From contig NC_035792.1 in NCBI RefSeq assembly GCF_001653235.2, positions 4,464,001 to 4,528,000 on the forward strand: a DNA stretch of 64,000 nt. The letters are read 5' to 3'. This document shows positions 1 to 12,300 of this stretch, in pieces. The notes beneath the pieces were generated by a model. That model was not told the DNA's origin and did not search any database. It saw only the letters and a program-made list of their open reading frames with translations. Position 1 is the stretch's first letter. Each line of letters starts with the position of its first letter. A program made the position numbers and the translations under genes. The DNA comes from Pochonia chlamydosporia 170. Its lineage: Eukaryota > Ascomycota > Sordariomycetes > Hypocreales > Clavicipitaceae.

Positions 1-145
1 TAATTACGCCATTGCAAGTATGGCAACTTGCTGGTCGGAAACCCAAGGTTTCGGCGAGTTTCACCATCTACTTGAAGCTGGTGTGTTTACCTCTCCAAAG
101 CAAAGATTATAGTGAGAAGTATTGCGACGCTAACATGCATCCGAG

Positions 146-3100
146 GCCCTTTGTTTAATATTTTTTCTGCTTCAAGTTGCTCTAGTTATCAATTGGACGA
201 ATCTACGCCATATCGTGCCAGCTAAGCAATTTACACTCGCGGCATCTGGTCTTGGCATTGCGGATGCTGTGGCCATAACAATCCTAACATATCTAGAGCA
301 CAAACGGTCTGTGAGACCGTCGAGCATACTCTGTGTTTATCTGCTGTTCTCTGCGCTGCTTGACTCGGTGCATTGTCGAACTCTCTGGCTGTTAGATGAT
401 GTGCAACCCTTGGCGACAATTTTCTCCGCATTGTTAGCCGTCAAGATTGCACTCTTACTCCTAGAGTCTCAAAATAAGAAGTCAATCCTCATTGAAAAAG
501 GCACATCTCTCGGTCCCGAAGCCACCAGTGGCATCATCAGCAGAAGCGTCTTGTGGTGGCTGAATGACCTCTTTGCCACAGGGTATAAAACGAGCCTGTC
601 AACCTCAAAACTAGACCCCTTGGATGTGCAACTCCGCTCTGAGGTTTTACTACACCGTATGCAAGTCCATTGGCCGCGGTACAGAGATACCGGAAAGCAT
701 GCGCTGCTTCGAACTCTCCTCAGTTCTTCGCAAGATGCCCTGCTCGCAGGCGTCACCCCAAGGATATTCTACTCCGTCTTTAAGATGTCCCAGCCGTTCC
801 TGATCAACAGAGTCATTCTCTTTGTTCAGTACCAAGGAACAGACAAGGCATATCCCCCAGAAGTGGGATACGTCCTCATTCCCGCAACAGCGTTGCTGTA
901 TTTTGGACTTGCGGTATGAATCTCTCCCCCATCGCCTTGTCAACGTTTTCACTCACATCCTTAGATTGGTTACAGTTTCTCACAGCAAAAGATCAACCGA
1001 ATGCTCACCCTTGTCCGTGGCTGTCTCGTGTCATTTATACTGCATAACGCAACGGATCTAGAGTCCGGAGCGAAGGAGAGTTCCGCAGTTCTTACCCTCA
1101 TCACAGCCGACACCAACACCATCAATCAAGCATTCACCCAGATTCACGAACTCTGGGCAACGCCCATCGAACTCGGCTTGGCATTGTGGTTTCTTGCTAT
1201 GCAAATGGGCTGGGGGACCATCGGCCCTTCCATTGCTGTCCTATGTAAGAAGTCTATGTGAGCCATTCGAGTTGTATCCTAACCATGTCAGTTTCGTTCC
1301 TTGGGACATTCCAATTATCAAAGTACATGGCAATGGCAGTCAAAGCCAACAATGAAGCCTCACAAAATAGAATCAGCAACACGAGCAGTGTCCTGGGTTC
1401 AATGAAGGAGACGAAAATGCTCGGCCTCGTCGATGCATGGTTCTGGGCAATCATCCACCTCCACAACATTCAAATGGAACAGTCTATATTCTACCGCAAG
1501 CTGATTACCCTCATGAACTTACTAGGTATACCAATACGGTATCAATCGCCCTCGGCGTATGAACATTCTTGCTGATACTTTGCCAGGGAATACAACGCCG
1601 CGGTTCGCGCCAGTGTTGACGTTTGGCATTGCACTGCTTTCGTTTGGGCCAGACTCGGGCGAAAAGTTTACCATAGCCAAGGCTTTTACCGCCATGAGCA
1701 TTTTGGGACTTGTCACGGGTCCGTTGTCTTGGCTGATTTTCGCGGTGCCCAACTTTGTTAGTTCTTTTGCGGGGTTCACGAGATTACAGGACTTTATTGC
1801 AACTTGCGAGAACAGCAAAGTGCTCTACAAAGATTCCGTGTCTCCCCGCCTGCTAAATGAATCGGGCTCGGATGCCGAGCAGGCTACTTCAAAGTCTGCC
1901 GAGCCGTCAGACGGAGCAGTCATCGCTGCCAAAGACGCAAATATCACATTCAAGTCCAGAGATGACCCCGTATTGCGAGACATGAACATCTCTATCCTGC
2001 CCGGATCCTTCACTGTCGTGGCAGGCAAGGTCGGCTCCGGAAAGAGTGTTCTCCTAAGAGGATTGCTGGGCCAGCTCCAAACGACGGGATACCTCAAAGC
2101 CCATTCATCAGGCGCTGCATACTGTGCCCAGACAACGTGGCTTGTAAATGCCACGGTCAAATCAAATATCCTGGGACAATCGACAATCGACGAGGCCTGG
2201 TATAAAACGGTAATATCGGCATGCGCACTAGAACAAGATTTTAGACAACTACCTGATGGAGACATGTCCCTGATTGGAACAAAGGGACTGTCGTTAAGTG
2301 GCGGGCAGAAACAACGCATAGTATGTTTCCTCATTTCATATTACCTACCAAACCTCTAATACGAAATAGTCACTGGCTCGAGCATTATACGCAAGAAAAT
2401 CAGTCGTCGTGGTCGACGATGTGCTAAGTGGGCTGGACTGGTCTACCCAACGACACGTTTGGAATCGAGTATTCGGGCCAAAGGGGCTGCTTCGAAGCAG
2501 TAAAACCACTGTGATTCTAGCCACACATGCTTGTAAGCAACTCACTTCATGGTCTGAATGCTGCCATCGAGTCGTGCTGACTCAAAGACTCTAGTGCATC
2601 TCTTGGATAACCCAGACAGCATCATCTTACTAGGGGATAAATTCCCAGGTCATGTCATACAGGGATCACTAGACGAACTTAAAGCCAGTACTGGTATACA
2701 AAGTTTAATATCATCCTCTAATGAAGAAGGTGAACCTCGTGAAGAAACGGGCCAGGAGACACCACTATCCGAGGTCGTTCCCAGAGTGACCCAGCGCAAG
2801 ACAGACGAAGTTGACGTCAAGATACGCTCGTCAGGAGATTTCTCACTATACCTGTACTATTTCAAAGCAGTTGGGCCAAAGAACCTAGCAATTGTTCTTG
2901 TTTCAGAGCTTGGAAACGCGATTATGAACATCTTCCCTGGTAGGACATCAGCTGCTTCTTACCATGGAGCCTAAATTGACCACCTGTACAGAAATCTGGC
3001 TCATGATCTGGACGACTGCCAATACAAAGAATCCAAATACGAGCACTGGTTGGTACTTCGCCATCTATGCTCTTGCCGAGGTGCTCGGGCTAGCGGTATT

Positions 3101-4948
3101 CGGATGGTCCATCTGGTATGTGTCGTCTAATCCTGCATTGAACAACAACTAATTGTCAAGGTTCGTCATCATTGTTGTGACGACGTCGTCTGTTCGAAAA
3201 CTACATTTTGCTCTACTCAAGACTGTCATGAAGTATTCTTCCTGTTGTCTTACTCTGAGTGATGGTGACTAACTGAATCAGTGCACCGCTGTCATTCTTC
3301 GTCTCGACTGATTTGGGTGACTTGATTAATCGGTGAGTACCAATTGTACTATGAGAGAGCAGAAAACATAGTGTTTAATTGTCAAATGTACCTTGTACAC
3401 GGAGCAATATCATTCTGTGATACTGTATATCCTTGACTGGGAGCTCTGCTGGCTGAAGACAGAATTGGTGGTAGCTAACATGCCGTCAGATTTAGCAAAG
3501 ATCACCAAATTCTCAACCACCATCTTCCCATAGGGTTATGGCTAAGTGTTTGGGGTATGATTGAAGCTCCTTCCTGGCCAGGTACTGATGAGCGGGCTAA
3601 CACTCTCACAGGACTCTTTTCGTTTCTCACATCGACAGGCATGGTACTCTATGGCTCCAAGTATCTCATTGTAGCTTTACCACTTATCATCCTTGTCCTT
3701 TACTGCATACAGTCCTTCTATCTCAGGACATCGCGGCAGTTACGACATCTAGATTTGGAAGCTACAGCGCCATTGTACTCTCACTTGTTGGAGACTGTCG
3801 ATGGCGTATCGACAATCCAGGCTTACGGCTGGGTTTCAGCCTTTGAGGAGGCGTCACTGAGACTGCTCGATGATTCGCAGAAGCCGCATTATTTACTTCT
3901 TGGGGCGCAATGCTGGCTTAAGCTTGTCTTGGAACTATTTGTTGGCTGCCTTGCTATTTTGCTCATAACACTCTCGGTGCTGGCTCCCACAGGTACCAGT
4001 GCAGGCGCCATTGCGCTGGGCCTTGTTAACATCCTGAGTTTAAGCTCAGCGCTGGTTGAGTTGATTTCCAATTGGACCAGCCTGGAAAGTTCGCTGGGTG
4101 CAATCGAACGGCTCAGGAGCTTTGTAGCAAACACACCCCAAGAGACCACGAGCCTGCAGCCTCTTCAACCACCAGAAAAGTGGCCATCTGAGGGAAAGAT
4201 TGAGTTCAACGCAGTTGCAGCCTCGTACTCTACAAACAATGGCAAGGATCGTTGTCGAGCCCTTGACAACGTCACCGTGTCGATACAATCAGGAGCCAAG
4301 GTCGCTGTGTGCGGTCGGACAGGCAGCGGTAAGTCAACATTGTTACTAACATTGTTCCGATTGATGGACCCAGACTCGGGTTCAATTACAGTTGACGGAC
4401 TGGACATCTCGCAAATTCAGCAAAATGTCTTACGACCTCGCCTCATCGCCGTGCCACAGGAACCGATGCTCTTCCCAGGCACTCTGCGGAGTAATGTTTG
4501 CCCTAAAAGCGACAGGGATGAGCTCAACTTGGACAACTCGGACGAGCATATTATCTTCTGTCTGGAACGGGTCGAATTATGGGATAACATAAGCTCGAGG
4601 GGTGGCGATCTTGATACCGATGTATCAGATTTAAGCCTGTCGCAGGGCCAAAAACAGCTCCTTTGCCTGGCTAGGGCACTTGTTCGCAAGGATATCAGCT
4701 CAGTGCTTGTCCTTGATGAAGCAATGGGTGCCGTGGATCAAGAAACCGAAGAACTCATGGTGAAGATCTTGGAGGAGGAGTTCGCACATCACACGGTACT
4801 ATCGGTTGTGCATCGACTGAACACCATTCTCAAATATGATCAGGTAGTGGTGTTGGATGGTGGCAAAGTTGTCGAGTCTGGCCAGCCAGAGGCTCTCTTG
4901 CAAGACCAAAATGGTCGGTTCCGTGCCTTGTGGGATAGGCAAACTTGA
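146..4948 (+). CDS. ABCC (MRP)-family ABC transporter, 5' end uncertain
   Basis: ATP-driven exporter of the ABCC/multidrug-resistance-associated type, expected in the plasma or vacuolar membrane and moving conjugates or metabolites. Visible order: partial TMD0, TMD1, NBD1 (Walker A GKVGSGKS, signature LSGGQKQR, Walker B VVVVDDV, H-loop THA), TMD2 and NBD2 (Walker A GRTGSGKST, signature LSQGQKQ, Walker B VLVLDEA, H-loop VVHR). Exons by eye: 146-913, 986-1244, 1292-1525, 1587-2320, 2370-2532, 2595-2939, 2992-3115, 3161-3232, 3282-3332, 3490-3554, 3612-4948. These sum to 1,384 codons with frame kept throughout. Coding sense begins after an AG at 144-145 preceded by CTAAC. A first exon may start at the ATG at 20 or lie left of the window, because family members have another N-terminal membrane segment. 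The substrate cannot be read from sequence. Confidence 0.9.
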
Positions 4949-5091
4949 TCCGTAGACCTGAAGCTGACATTTTCAACATAAACACAAAATTGACTTGCTT
5001 GGTTGGTGTGGGTGATTATGCTGCTAGACGTGTATTATGTCGAGGTACTGATCTCCGTTGATTCATAAGTCAATTCACTCCAAAGACAGGC

Positions 5092-5209
5092 ACATACGAC
5101 CACAGCCGCCATGAAAATCTGGATCCCGTTTGATCTCCGAAGAGAATCTGGCGAGCGCTGGATTAGTAGCTGGATCGGTGACGACCAGCGAATACCCAGT
5201 GTTGTATGT
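5092..5209 (+). rRNA. 5S ribosomal RNA gene
   Basis: RNA component of the large ribosomal subunit, transcribed by RNA polymerase III. The 118-nt stretch starts ACATACGAC and ends GTTGTATGT, which form the nine-pair terminal helix. The internal stretches GATCCCGTTTGATCTCCGAAG (split here as GATCCCGTTT and GATCTCCGAAG), TTAGTAGCTGG and CCAGCGAATACC match the fungal 5S pattern. Helix II (CCGCCA near 5106 with TGGCGAG near 5149), helix IV (GCTGG/CCAGC, TCG-GTGA-CGA) and helix V (CTGG/CCAG) all pair. A T-run follows at once. Single 5S genes scattered among protein genes are normal in filamentous ascomycetes. Several bases differ from the usual consensus but appear compensated, so it is probably functional. 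Confidence 0.92.
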
Positions 5210-5228
5210 TTTTTGCCCTTTTTTTTTT
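5209..5228 (+). terminator. Pol III T-run terminator of the 5S gene
   Basis: Six T residues at 5209-5214 directly follow the 5S 3' end, with a second T-run at about 5219-5228. Oligo-T is the RNA polymerase III stop signal. Confidence 0.75.
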
Positions 5229-8200
5229 ATTACTTTATAAGTTCTTTGCTCTTGTCCCTTTATCTTTGTGTAAGCAGGTTGGACGCTCTGCCGAGTTTGC
5301 TGTGATACAAAGTGGTGTAAGTTTCCGACTTCCTCGCCGCGAAGGTACTGCCCGATGTGGTGTGAAAGGTGGGTTCCAGTGAATACTTGTGAATTGGGTC
5401 GATTCCAAACCAGGCAGGTGAAGATCTCCATGACAATGAAGGTCGCGTTGTGCTTTTACGTCAGGCACAATTCATGATGTTCGATTTCGATGTTGTCCGA
5501 CGTGGCTGCATGGGACGGAGGTTGATGAAACACAAGTGGAGCTGTTTCATGAGGATGCATTTGGGATAATGTTGTTCGATTCTCGCCATCTGTTGCCAAT
5601 CAGTCAATCAGTGTCTTGAAGGCCCCACCCCCGCGACAAAGGGCGATTGACAAGATGGTAGACAGGGTCTGCGTGCTCCTGATTGAACATCGCTTGCCTA
5701 TAGCATTGAAGCTACTCCAGTTTCAGGGAGCGGGGCACAACGGCGGACGGGATCAAATATGCAGCACCAACACTGTGCTCTCTGTATGGTGCCCGAGCCG
5801 TGAGAGAGCAGTCCTCGTGCCCATGTGTCCCTTCACAAGCTTGACATACCGATACGGTGGTCGTTGGTTGCCTTAGTGGTCTCTGCTGGTGATCGGTCAT
5901 GGCAAACAAAGACCTGCGAATGGTTGCATTACGAGCCACCACTTTTGTCCCTTGCTCAGTCGTCTGGACCAGTCGGGACAAGTCACGACAAATCAAGCCA
6001 GTTTGTGTTATCAACGGCTTGTCGAGACTACTGCACCAGGTGCAGAGGTGGTGTATGTGTGGCGTCACCTTGGCACGTCAATGGACAGGCATTATTCTGA
6101 CCGCACCAGGTTGATCAAAGCGACTCATTGGCTGTGAGTGCTTCCTTGTTGAGCAGCAACGCAGGTGATCCCTTTTTTAACCACCAGGAATACAAATATT
6201 AAGGGTGCTTGGATGTCGGAGGACCAGATAATTCAGTTAGATCAGATGCAGTACAGTACTGTAACTGCAACGAGTGGATTTCTCTTGTCCTTGTTGACAA
6301 GTGCGTTTGCAGTGATGGAACCGGCGGATCCTAGTCCCGTTGGCGATATATGTCGGTGAGGCTGGGACAGATAAGACGCACGCACCATATCATGTCCCGT
6401 GTTGCGACTATCATTGAAGGAAAATAAAATAGAGTGCAGAATGCTGCTATCCGTCGTCCGTGTCGAATGAGCCGCCGGATTGAGCAGGGTTTCCAACCGC
6501 TGATGGGTCTGAGCAGGATTTGCGAGGCTGGTGCGGCAAGCAAGACATGAGCATGTTTCGACAGTTTGGTACGCCACCAACCGATATCATGGCTGGATGT
6601 TGGTCGTTATGATGCCAAGACTTGCAGCTCTTCTGGATACCTGACTGTATTTCAGGTCTGGTGATGAACATACTGCATGTTCTCGATTGGCAACTCACCT
6701 TTGAATGTTCCTGAACGGCTGCGGGATTGTGCAAGACAATAGAGAAAAGGCAGGTGCAAAAGCAGAAGGATGAAAAACATGGGACATATATGGCCAGTGA
6801 AGATCTTTGCGATCATCGCGCTGTGATCACCATAAGCACCACCACCAATGCTACCAGACGGCTTTCCACCAGTCACGATGAGATGGTCCGTGGTATTATG
6901 GAGTTGGTGGTAAAATGAAGCCCGCAGGTCAAGACTGAAGGTTGAAATACCTGCCATATTGTTTGCCAACATGAAGCATATGGCAGATGTGGGAGAGCAA
7001 GGGGCTTGGAGGATTGGCAAAAATGGCGAGCAGATAGGCAAGACATAAAATGGCAAGAACGATGGGCAAGACAAAATGCAACAGCCGCCTCGTCCATCTC
7101 CTTTTTCCTGCCCTTTTTTCTCTTTCCTTTTTTGCCTTCGGTCTCTTTTCGACATTAGAACGGCCGCATGTATGCGGCACATATAAAGCAGTGGTATATT
7201 CGCATTCGCAAAGCTGTACTTGGACCAGCTTGGACCACTTCGTGACACTTTGATTTTTTCCCTTTCCGCGGATCTTTGGCTCATCTTTTCTGAAGCCGCC
7301 CCAAGCACAAGACCCATTGGCTCGCTCAACAAGTCAAACGACCAACAAGAATTGTTTCGTTGTCCGTTATCCGCCGGCGCATGGGAGACACATGGAGCAC
7401 AAGTACAATCCACAAACGATAAATTTTCGACGTGCATTAGACGCATAAAGGTAGCCTCTTGGATGGCAGATATTGCGTGGCAAGCTCATTGGTGACGCAA
7501 ATATATGAGCATCTTTCATTGTTCTTGGCCCATCAGACCCTTTCGCCACCATCTTCGGTCATCAATCACGCGAGAAAACTGCCATCTGCCCTCATTCATC
7601 TGCGCTCAAATCTACGATTCGTTCTGGCATTGAGTCCCTTGTCCAAGGAAAGCATTGGCACTTGCATTGCGTGTCACTGGTGCCGTCCACCGAGCTGCCC
7701 ACCAAACTATCGAAGTGGCTTGTTGGTCATCTTCCACCAACAGCCTCAGCTGTGTCTTCTATGGGAACAACAACTGGACAGTTCAAGAGCTTTCCCAACC
7801 AAAAACAGATGTCGACAACCAGCTAGACCCATTGTGCCGGTACCGAGGGTAAACCAAAACAATCTCCTCATCCCAGTTGTGCGTCTTAGTCCAACTTAGC
7901 TGTCGCAGAACCCTTCGTTTGATCCAGCATCCACCATTCTTTCTCTCTCTACTTCAGGGTGTGAGTGGAGTTTGCACCATGTTTCGTTGGTTGGATCAAG
8001 CACACTGACTGACACTCAAGATGCAGGGAACAACCCCCGACAAGAAAAGAGGCAAAGGCCGACGGCTAGTCAGAGAAAGAAAAGTGAGACTCTGACTGGG
8101 GGGTGGCGCCAGCCAGTACCAGGCCGTGGTTCCATATCTATAATACAGGTCTGCCACTTGGAACCTGGAGCAATACTTTACTTCTTGCCTTCCATCTCTG

Positions 8201-8486
8201 ATCCTTTGCTTGGATTTTTTGGATCGTTCTTTTCTTCTTGGCTTTTTCATTTCTGGCTGGTTGTGTTTTGACTTTTCTTGATACCCAAGGCTCCTTTTCC
8301 CTGTACGGAGTCGCAGCCAACTGGAGTGGTTGCTTCCTTTCACCATACGACGCTTGAGTATAAGCCCTTTTAATCACACAACGCAACAACTCACGCCTTG
8401 GCCTTGCTATACCGCAAATATTTCATTCTTGGTCGGACGACTTGCCGTTAACGAGCTTCCTGAACGGGTCGACGCATTTATCAGTC
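5215..8486. other. Gene-poor 3.3-kb tract
   Basis: No reading frame here resembles a known protein. The longest open frame (6652-7446, minus) is low-complexity, rich in Ser, Cys, Pro and Leu, and is not convincing. Pyrimidine-rich runs, a TATAAG at about 8358 and CA-rich sequence just before 8487 suggest promoter and leader sequence for the acetyltransferase gene downstream. Confidence 0.5.
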
Positions 8487-10198
8487 ATGGAGCGTGTCGG
8501 CGTGCGTGAGCTAGATCTGAGCAATTGCGGCCCCGGATCTGTTGCCGAACGGGTTGGCGTGGTACCAGGCCTACGTAGCAGTGCAGGTAAGTTTTGCACA
8601 TTACCTATTCAAGTCTTTGTCTATTCGATGGTGGTGCTTTTGCCCTCGCTTTTCTCTCGCTTTTCCCTCGTCCTTTCCCCCTTCGTCTTCTTCACTTTTC
8701 CTCCCATTGTTTCTCCTGTGGACGAAGTTTTCATCCATGGCTTCCACTTCTGGGCATGAGCTGCGATGCACAGGGAAGACCAAACCACAGTTCCGTCCTG
8801 TTGCAGTTGGTTCGTCCATCTCTGGCCCATGTCTGGTCACTTTGATCACTGTGGCGTGTCCCTGATGGAGGCTCTACGGGGCCACGGGGCGGTCTGGACC
8901 CTGTTTTCGGCGTTTCGCTCGCGGCTGCTTTGTCCTCTTTTAGTGCGTGGTCTGCCCATCACTTACCAGGGCCGAAATCGCCTTGGCATGGACGGCCCGA
9001 GTGCGCTGCGAGGTTGCTCATCATGAAACCAGTTGAGCATCTTGACGTCTCATCAAAAGCATCGAGAAAAGAGTTTGTTTATTCGCACTTGTGACTCGTC
9101 ACTGGTCGTGATGAAACAACCCCATCCGATTGTGTCCTGATTTTGTTGTCTCAGCACCACTTCTTACCGTTCCATGTTTCATGGCATCTCTCTACATGCA
9201 ACAAACTGTCTGCATTAAATTTGTTCATTGGCACCACTTGATCCAACATTGCTTAATTCCAAACTCAAAAGAATTATGCACTGCAAGGTACTGACTCGAA
9301 CTTTATAGCATTTTTCACCTTTCTGAGAGCAAATCTAGCTCTATCTCCATCAGCCTTATCATCCAACTACAACACGCCATATCTGGAGCCTTATTCTCCT
9401 CAACCACCTCAACTCAAACCACCATCTCCATCCCCTCTGGCAACCGATGAACCATTAATACCGCTCGACGAGATCCCACCACTGTCCCTCGACACTCTCG
9501 AGACCCAAGATGAAAAAATAGACGGCCTCCGGCTCGTAGCCGACTCAGTCACCGAGATGCGCCAACGGGCCTCCAAAGCCGTCATCCTTCACCCACTCTG
9601 TCTCGCGGGTCTCGTGACATCCTGGGTCGCCGTTTACCGCTTCGCCTACACCCCAGATAGGGACGCAGCTCGATCCCTCATGTTGGCCAGCGGTATCACG
9701 ATGCTGTACATGGCCGCAGTACGTTTCATTACATCTGGCTACGACTCGCTTGCCGAGAAGATAGGTTGGGACTGGCTGCGTGCAGATTTCGGCGGCGAAG
9801 AGGACATTATTCTCGGCGCACACATGGGAGAGACACTTGTGGGAGCCGTCGTTCTCCGTCTCGAGTCAAAGAGACCACCACTTCCGTCACCAAAGCGCAA
9901 GAGTCGAAGTCGAAGCGCCAGCCTACGAGGTGGAAAGGGCGTCATTCGCGCATGGACCACGAAATACAAGTATCGTGGCCAGGGTGTAGGCAAGAAATTG
10001 CTGCATGAAGCAGTGAGGTTGGCGAGGGAGCGATGCGGAAAGGATGCACAGGTTGGTTTTGCGCTAGAGCATGCTAATTCTACCATGCTGCTACCGAATA
10101 TGTTTAATGCGGCGTTTAGAAGGGATGAGGTTCGCGCAGCCAAGGCTTTGGAGGGCGCCGTGTTGGAGTGGGATGTTGCCAAGAAAAAGAAGAGGTGA
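8487..10198 (+). CDS. GNAT-family N-acetyltransferase with membrane segments
   Basis: Predicted acetyl-CoA-dependent acetyltransferase; the acceptor is unknown. The main exon, 9309-10198, carries a Pro-rich stretch, two hydrophobic segments (around VILHPLCLAGLVTSWVAVY and LMLASGITMLYMAAVRF) and a C-terminal GNAT core with the acetyl-CoA loop RGQGVGKKLL, ending in a Lys-rich tail. The 5' end is uncertain. A first exon 8487-8586 (ATG, then CAG followed by GTAAGT) joins in frame to 9309 for 329 residues, but the implied 722-nt intron is unusually long for this window. A different frame of the same first exon reads LPNGLAWYQAYVAVQ, which looks more like protein but has no usable ATG and does not join in phase at 9309. 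The C-terminal half is secure. Confidence 0.78.
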
Positions 10199-10719
10199 TG
10201 GTTATATATACGGGATCGTAATTATAATGTCTTTTCTCTATGTGTGGGATATAGGAATTTGCATGGTGGTAATTTTGTCATTCTTTGATACCCTAGTGTT
10301 TAACTTTTACATTCGTTAATTCATAAATTCTGCCGTTCTAAACGGGCATATTCTAAGAGCCATCCATGTACGGGCAAAGGCCTAAGACTTGTCTTGCCAA
10401 GATTCATCTTGGTGAGGTGAGTTAGCATCCATGTAATTTTGCCTTTCAACTCCTCCAGACACAGAAATCGACTCATACTACCTCGCCACCTCGCAAGGTC
10501 GAACTTGCAGCCAAGTGATCAGCCAGCACAGAAAAAATAGCCTAAGCATCACAACGACGCCATGATGTAATCGGACATCCTCGACAAAAAAAGAAGCTAA
10601 CAAGCTATGTATCCCTCCCACGACCGCACTTCATCAATAAGTACAACATTCCCTCATACGCATCATAATCCGTGATACACGCAAGGCAAATCCAACCCCG
10701 CAAGTAGTACAACCTCAAC
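10199..10719. other. Convergent intergenic region
   Basis: 3' flanks of the acetyltransferase gene and of the histone variant gene, which converge here. No further gene or RNA recognised. Confidence 0.5.
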
Positions 10720-11295
10720 CTACTTCTTGGTTGCCTCGTGGTCGAATCCATATATAGGTCGACCAATCCGTCTCAGCGCAAAAATAACCTACCCTTGTCA
10801 GCGAGTCTTCACCAAATACCCAGGGTACTTACATCGTCAACCGTCACCGTCTTAGCCTGCCGATGCTCAACGTACACCACGCAAATACGCAAAATCTACA
10901 CCATCAGCGCCAATCATCTAGATTCTCGGGAAGGCGTACCTGTTCAAGTTTCTCTTTAAGCGCAGTACGCGTATCTTCGTAGATAGTCGCAGATATGCGC
11001 TTCACGCCTCCTCTCCGAGCAAGTCGTCTACTAGTCTTAGCTTCTTTCAGTCGACTATGGCAGGAATAAATACCGAATAGCAGGTTTTGCTATCCCGGTT
11101 AGCTTAGAGCAGTGTATTTTGCGGAGGACTTACTTATTCCGTGGATGGTATCACGGAGAATTTTACGGCTAGGTTGTTAGTTTGGTCTTGTGTGTTGGGC
11201 ATGCATACGTACTGCCTGACAGCTCTGCCGCGAAGGATAGTCTTTCCAGCGAGACCTTTGCTGCTTTTTCCACCGGATGATTGTGGGGTGGACAT
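10720..11295 (-). CDS. Divergent histone H4 variant (H4v-like)
   Basis: Nucleosomal histone of the H4 family. Six exons by eye (minus strand): exon 1 11295-11213, exon 2 from 11168 ending with ATA A before GTAAGT, then short exons ending at 10720. Joined, they give about 117 residues. Conserved blocks are [19 protein letters not shown] and [12 protein letters not shown], followed by an altered histone fold ([32 protein letters not shown]) and IYGF with an extra DHEATKK tail. Exon 2 starts CGT AAA ATT after a 44-nt intron, which exactly restores RHRKILRD. Compared with canonical H4 the tail has an insertion, Lys16 is Val, Lys77 is Gln, Lys91 is Arg, and the C-terminus is longer. A divergent H4 variant is known in Neurospora; its role is unclear. 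An ATG at 11340 in the same frame would add 15 residues. Confidence 0.9.
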
Positions 11296-11340
11296 GTTTG
11301 GCCATCGGGGCCCGCCTCTTGCTGCTGCGGTGGGAGGCAT

Positions 11341-12300
11341 CGTGATTCGTGGGTAGATGGTTGAGATGGAAGGTAGGTGGGCGCGGTAGTTGAATCACAA
11401 AAATTCTTTGGGTGGTTTGCAAAAGTTGTGATGGATTTTGATGAAGAGGTGTGAGAAATAGGTTGGGGGGTTTCACGGTGAAAGAGTTGGTTCGTGTGAG
11501 GTCGTCTGAGTTGAAGTGAAGTGAATGGCAAGTGAGGCGAGAGTGAAGAGTGAGGGCTCGGCTGGCATGGATGCGGAGACCCAGGCCAACCGGCGAGTAA
11601 CACCAACAACGGAAAACATCTGCAGCAAACGACCAACAGCTTTCTGCAGCAACTGCTGACGCAATATGATTCGTAACCTAGCACGTATTTTGTTTCAATT
11701 ACCATTATGAGTTCAAGGGCATTTATTCCGTCGCGAACTCGGGCATAGTTCATCACCTTGGCACATATTACCCAGGAACGTGTTTGACATCCAAATATCG
11801 GTCAAGTCGAGATGAATTCATAGCTAAACACTTTTATGCGATCCGCTCTAGTCGATACCTTGACACCCTGTACGCCAACAACTCCTCGTCTTCAAAGACT
11901 CGCCGCCACCTGGGGGGGCTGCACCACGACAGGCACAGTCCTGGCCTTGGTCTGAAGGTATCTAATGGTATCAATTCATGTACTTTTTGTTTCCCTGTTT
12001 TGCCGCGCCATTTTGTTTTGTAGTTCCACCCAAATGAACCTTGCCAGGTCATCAATGAAAAAGGAAAAGGAGGACATAACGCGCATTAATAAATAATACA
12101 AAACAGTTTGTGTGATTCACAACTGTCGATAAGGTGGCATGCCCACATTGTCTTGTCGTATGCCAAATATTAGTTGTATGTGTCGTAAAAGTCAGCGAGA
12201 ACGCAGCAGCCACTCAGCGAGGCATATTCCTGTGCGGTTGGCTCGTTGCGATGTAAAAAGGAAAAAGGGTCATTATCATGGGCATTCTCGTTGCCTTTGC
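11341..12300. other. Intergenic region between H4 variant and areB
   Basis: Upstream region of the H4 variant and 3' flank of the GATA factor gene. Open frames on both strands are short and compositionally biased. No gene recognised. Confidence 0.45.

Noticed and set aside
5111..5382. Two-exon small gene (31 + 34 codons) with a good start context and a GTATGT...CAG intron
   Set aside because: The first 'exon' and its donor site are the 5S rRNA gene and its T-run; the frame is accidental.
6652..7446. 264-codon open frame on the minus strand
   Set aside because: Low complexity, no conserved motif and no credible splice pattern; lies in presumed regulatory sequence.
11169..11756. 195-codon open frame on the minus strand overlapping the histone variant
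   Set aside because: It overlaps histone exon 1 in another frame and otherwise covers Ser/Pro/His-rich leader-like sequence.
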